From Lachnospiraceae bacterium (GTDB taxonomy: Bacteria > Bacillota > Clostridia > Lachnospirales > Lachnospiraceae): a stretch of DNA of 8,190 nucleotides. The notes beneath the pieces are model-generated. The model had not been told where the DNA came from. It saw nothing but the letters and a program-made list of their open reading frames with translations, and made no database searches. The position numbers were made by a program, and so were the translations under genes. Positions 6,897 to 8,190 of this stretch are shown piece after piece (position 1 is the first letter of the stretch; each line of letters opens with the position of its first letter). The DNA lies in the NCBI GenBank assembly GCA_003520205.1, contig DOVG01000201.1, positions 1-8,190 of the forward strand, read 5' to 3'.

Positions 6897-6922
6897 CATC
6901 CGGTGATGAGCCGGATGTTTTT
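6897..6922 (+). terminator. Intrinsic terminator of the DUF6465-like gene
   Basis: CATCCGG (6897-6903) pairs perfectly with CCGGATG (6911-6917) around a 7-base loop and is followed by five T (6918-6922). It lies eight bases after the stop codon. Confidence 0.85.
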
Positions 6923-6927
6923 AATAT

Positions 6928-6960
6928 TTACCAAATGGGAGAATTTGGTAACAATTTTTT
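6928..6960 (+). promoter_or_regulatory. Second hairpin: tandem terminator or operator before the secreted-protein gene
   Basis: TTACCAAAT (6928-6936) and ATTTGGTAA (6943-6951) form a perfect 9-bp inverted repeat with a 6-base spacer; three bases later comes a run of six T (6955-6960). It could be a second, AT-rich terminator. It also coincides with the only promoter-like pair upstream of the next gene, a weak TTTACC (6927-6932) and AACAAT (6950-6955) with 17-base spacing, so an operator role is equally possible. Confidence 0.55.
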
Positions 6961-6980
6961 ATTAATGAGGAGGGTTACAC

Positions 6981-7910
6981 ATGAAAAAAACATTTAAGAG
7001 AGTTTTAGCCATTTTGCTTGCGATATTTGTTATCGCTACGCTTATGCCACAGCAGGTATATGCAAAGAAAAAAACGCAGACTTATTATAACTGGACTAAA
7101 CAAAAATATTATGAGTATATAGATGGTCAGTGGATAATAAGAAATGAGGATTCGTATTCTTATAAGAAAAATGGAGACACTAAATCCTATACTTATCGCT
7201 GGTATGATTATGATAATGAGACTAAAGTAAATACTAAAGGTCCTTTGAATAAATCTGTTTATTCTTATGGTAAAAATAAGCATACAACAAAGAATTATGT
7301 TGATGGTAAGTATACAGGAAAAACAGTATATACATCATCTTCTAAGAAATCTACTTCAAAGGAATATGATGCTAAAGGAAAGCTTTTAAGTTCTGATGTT
7401 ACTACCTTAGATAAGAAGGGTAATCCTATAAAGTCAGTTTATAAAAGAGGTAAGGATAAGTCTGTTACAAAATATAAGAATACATATAAAAAAGGACGCC
7501 TTGTTAAAGTAGTTACAACATACCCAAATAATACTAAATCGACAACTACGTATTCATATCATTCTAATGGAGCATGGAAGAAAGTAACCTACAAATCTAA
7601 ATGGAGTACTTCAACTGATACATATGATAAAAAATATAGATTAATAAAGAATGTAGAAGATGATGATTATAGTAAAAGAGTAACAACTTATGAGTATAAG
7701 GGTAAGAGTTATGATGCTAAAAAGAAAACAGAAAAAATAACTTTCAAGGAAGACAATAGAACAGAAACCAATATATATACATTTAAAAGAAAATATGACA
7801 AAAATAAGAATCTGACTGAGGAAATACAGTATAAGAACGGTGAGGAAGAACAAAAATCTGTTTATTCAGGTTATAAGAAGTTTAAGTATACTTATGAAGT
7901 CGATGAATAA
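6981..7910 (+). CDS. Secreted Lys/Tyr/Thr-rich protein with YD-like repeats
   Basis: The 309 residues begin with a classical signal peptide: basic MKKTFKRV, hydrophobic core (8-22) and cleavage motif V26-Y27-A28. The mature part (29-309) has about 20% lysine, 13% tyrosine, many threonines and serines, and no cysteine. Degenerate units resembling RHS/YD repeats (YDxxGrL followed by a beta-strand) are visible at about 128-140, 142-154, 167-179, 190-204, 213-225 and 270-284, suggesting an extended beta-sheet. There is no sorting motif, membrane anchor or known catalytic domain; the protein ends EVDE. It may be released or bound electrostatically to the wall. ATG 6981 has GGAGGG (6969-6974) six bases upstream. 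Lysine codons include many more AAA than in ffh, possibly reflecting lineage-specific origin. No close family name can be given. Confidence 0.8.
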   Translation: MKKTFKRVLAILLAIFVIATLMPQQVYAKKKTQTYYNWTKQKYYEYIDGQWIIRNEDSYSYKKNGDTKSYTYRWYDYDNETKVNTKGPLNKSVYSYGKNKHTTKNYVDGKYTGKTVYTSSSKKSTSKEYDAKGKLLSSDVTTLDKKGNPIKSVYKRGKDKSVTKYKNTYKKGRLVKVVTTYPNNTKSTTTYSYHSNGAWKKVTYKSKWSTSTDTYDKKYRLIKNVEDDDYSKRVTTYEYKGKSYDAKKKTEKITFKEDNRTETNIYTFKRKYDKNKNLTEEIQYKNGEEEQKSVYSGYKKFKYTYEVDE

Positions 7911-7923
7911 GAATTTGTGTTTT

Positions 7924-7990
7924 GTGACATAAGTGTCAAAAGTCAAACTGCGTTCCTGCTTGCAGGAAAAGCAGCTTGACCTTATGACAC
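7924..7990. repeat. Hairpin I of the structured element
   Basis: Three stacked helices are seen. The outer 7924-7933 pairs with 7981-7990 (9 of 10). The middle 7942-7951 pairs with 7971-7980 (9 of 10). The apical TTCCTGC (7953-7959) pairs with GCAGGAA (7962-7968). Eight unpaired bases (7934-7941) lie between the outer and middle helices. The outer helix competes with the long-range terminal pairing. Confidence 0.75.
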
Positions 7991-7991
7991 G

Positions 7992-8050
7992 CTGAAACAC
8001 GAGGAAATAGCAGTTTTCGTAGAAAACTAGCGGTTTCTGAGTGTTTCTAG
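7992..8050. repeat. Hairpin II of the structured element
   Basis: GAAACAC (7994-8000) pairs with GTGTTTC (8041-8047). AGTTTTC (8012-8018) pairs with GAAAACT (8022-8028) around a GTA loop. Between them, 8004-8007 pairs with 8034-8037 and 8010-8011 with 8030-8031. Two G-A juxtapositions (8001/8040 and 8002/8039) follow the outer helix. There is no T-run, so it is not an ordinary terminator. Confidence 0.75.
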
Positions 8051-8083
8051 GATTGCGAGAATTTCGTAAGAAATGGAGCAATC
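8051..8083. repeat. Hairpin III of the structured element
   Basis: GATTGC (8051-8056) pairs with GCAATC (8078-8083), and ATTTC (8061-8065) pairs with GAAAT (8070-8074). The loop GTAA (8066-8069) fits the GNRA tetraloop pattern. The internal loop GAGA/GGA allows two adjacent G-A pairs next to the outer helix, as in hairpin II. Confidence 0.75.
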
Positions 8084-8085
8084 AG

Positions 8086-8131
8086 TATGTCATATGGTGT
8101 TAAAAGGTACTTTTGACACCTATGTCATATG
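8086..8131. repeat. Hairpin IV flanked by an 11-bp direct repeat
   Basis: TATGTCATATG occurs at 8086-8096 and again at 8121-8131. Between and overlapping the copies, 8096-8106 pairs with 8110-8120 (eleven pairs, one wobble) around a GTA loop, extended by CATA (8091-8094) with TATG (8121-8124) across a bulged T. The right arm is also the right terminal repeat of the whole element, so the two pairings exclude each other. Confidence 0.7.
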
Positions 8132-8141
8132 ATAATTTAGA
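8113..8141 (+). promoter_or_regulatory. Possible outward promoter at the right end of the element
   Basis: A perfect -35 hexamer TTGACA (8113-8118) lies inside the right terminal repeat. At 17 bases the matching -10 is only TTTAGA (8136-8141), three of six, so the promoter is uncertain. If used, it would transcribe the gene starting at 8180. Confidence 0.25.
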
Positions 8142-8179
8142 TTAAATTCAGTAGATAAAAAATGAAAGGAGGAATAAGT

Positions 8180-8190
8180 ATGTCTGATAC
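8180..8190 (+). CDS. Start of a downstream gene, truncated by the window end
   Basis: ATG at 8180 is preceded by an excellent ribosome site AAAGGAGG (8165-8172) at seven bases. Only the first residues, Met-Ser-Asp and part of a fourth codon, are inside the window, so the product cannot be identified. Confidence 0.7.

Larger units (their letters stand above)
7924..8127. repeat. Palindromic structured element with terminal inverted repeats
   Basis: The ends 7925-7943 and 8109-8127 are inverted repeats: 18 of 19 positions pair, with the single mismatch A7932/C8120. Position 7924 could add a G-T wobble. Inside are three clear hairpins (7924-7990, 7992-8050, 8051-8083) and a fourth that overlaps the right end (8091-8124). 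No reading frame within it looks like a protein, and no transposase is present. Size and ends fit a MITE-like repeat; the RNA-like internal loops fit a structured RNA. No target-site duplication is apparent at the ends. It fills almost all the space between the secreted-protein gene and the gene starting at 8180. Confidence 0.75.

Noticed and set aside
7005..7283. A - strand frame opposite the secreted-protein gene, rich in Ile/Phe/Leu
   Set aside because: The hydrophobic composition is the mirror of Lys/Tyr/Asn codons on the + strand; no ribosome site or family match.
7866..8081. A 71-codon reading frame on the - strand across the structured element
   Set aside because: It overlaps the end of the secreted-protein gene and consists mostly of hairpin arms; its translation has no protein-like pattern, and the palindromic structure explains the sequence.
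7992..8083. Tandem intrinsic terminators of the secreted-protein gene
   Set aside because: None of the stems is followed by a T-run, although together they may still slow or stop transcription.
7924..8127. CRISPR array
   Set aside because: The repeats are inverted and of uneven spacing, not regularly spaced direct repeats with unique spacers.
7924..8127. tRNA or known riboswitch
   Set aside because: No anticodon arm, T-loop sequence or riboswitch core that I recognise is present; the paired ends and repeated arms do not match those classes.

Overview
The window looks like a low-GC Gram-positive chromosome, most likely a Lachnospiraceae member (class Clostridia). The reasons are AT-rich DNA, strong GGAGG-type ribosome binding sites, the conserved Firmicutes order ylxM-ffh-rpsP-khpA-rimM-trmD, and a small DUF6465-like gene of a type I associate with Lachnospiraceae. 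The assignment rests on recognition only; no search was run. All genes lie on the + strand.

Positions 23-3697 hold a housekeeping block for protein targeting and translation. A near-consensus extended -10 promoter (23-51) drives ylxM and ffh (the SRP protein and its putative helix-turn-helix partner). These are followed by rpsP (ribosomal protein S16), khpA (KH-domain RNA-binding protein), rimM (30S maturation) and trmD (tRNA m1G37 methyltransferase). A terminator-like hairpin (2391-2438) separates rpsP-khpA from rimM-trmD. The gene that usually follows trmD, rplS, is absent; a new promoter (3700-3728) starts an unrelated lipoprotein gene instead.

Positions 3762-6580 hold an envelope-sensing group: a lipoprotein of unknown function, a short-tract terminator hairpin, an OmpR/PhoB-type response regulator and a membrane histidine kinase with an extracellular sensor domain. 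Regulator and kinase are 19 bases apart and form a complete two-component system. No promoter is visible between the hairpin and the regulator, so leaky read-through from the lipoprotein promoter is a reasonable inference.

Positions 6596-7910 hold a promoter and a 72-residue DUF6465-like protein with a TTG start, then two consecutive hairpins, then a secreted, cysteine-free, Lys/Tyr/Thr-rich protein built from degenerate YD-like repeats.

Positions 7911-8179 are non-coding but highly structured. A roughly 204-base element (7924-8127) has terminal inverted repeats of 19 bp with one mismatch, four internal hairpins, and four related copies of one arm sequence in alternating orientation. It encodes no protein. 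It could be a MITE-like repeat, a structured RNA, or both, and it is the most interesting unexplained signal in the window. A further gene begins at 8180 and runs off the end.
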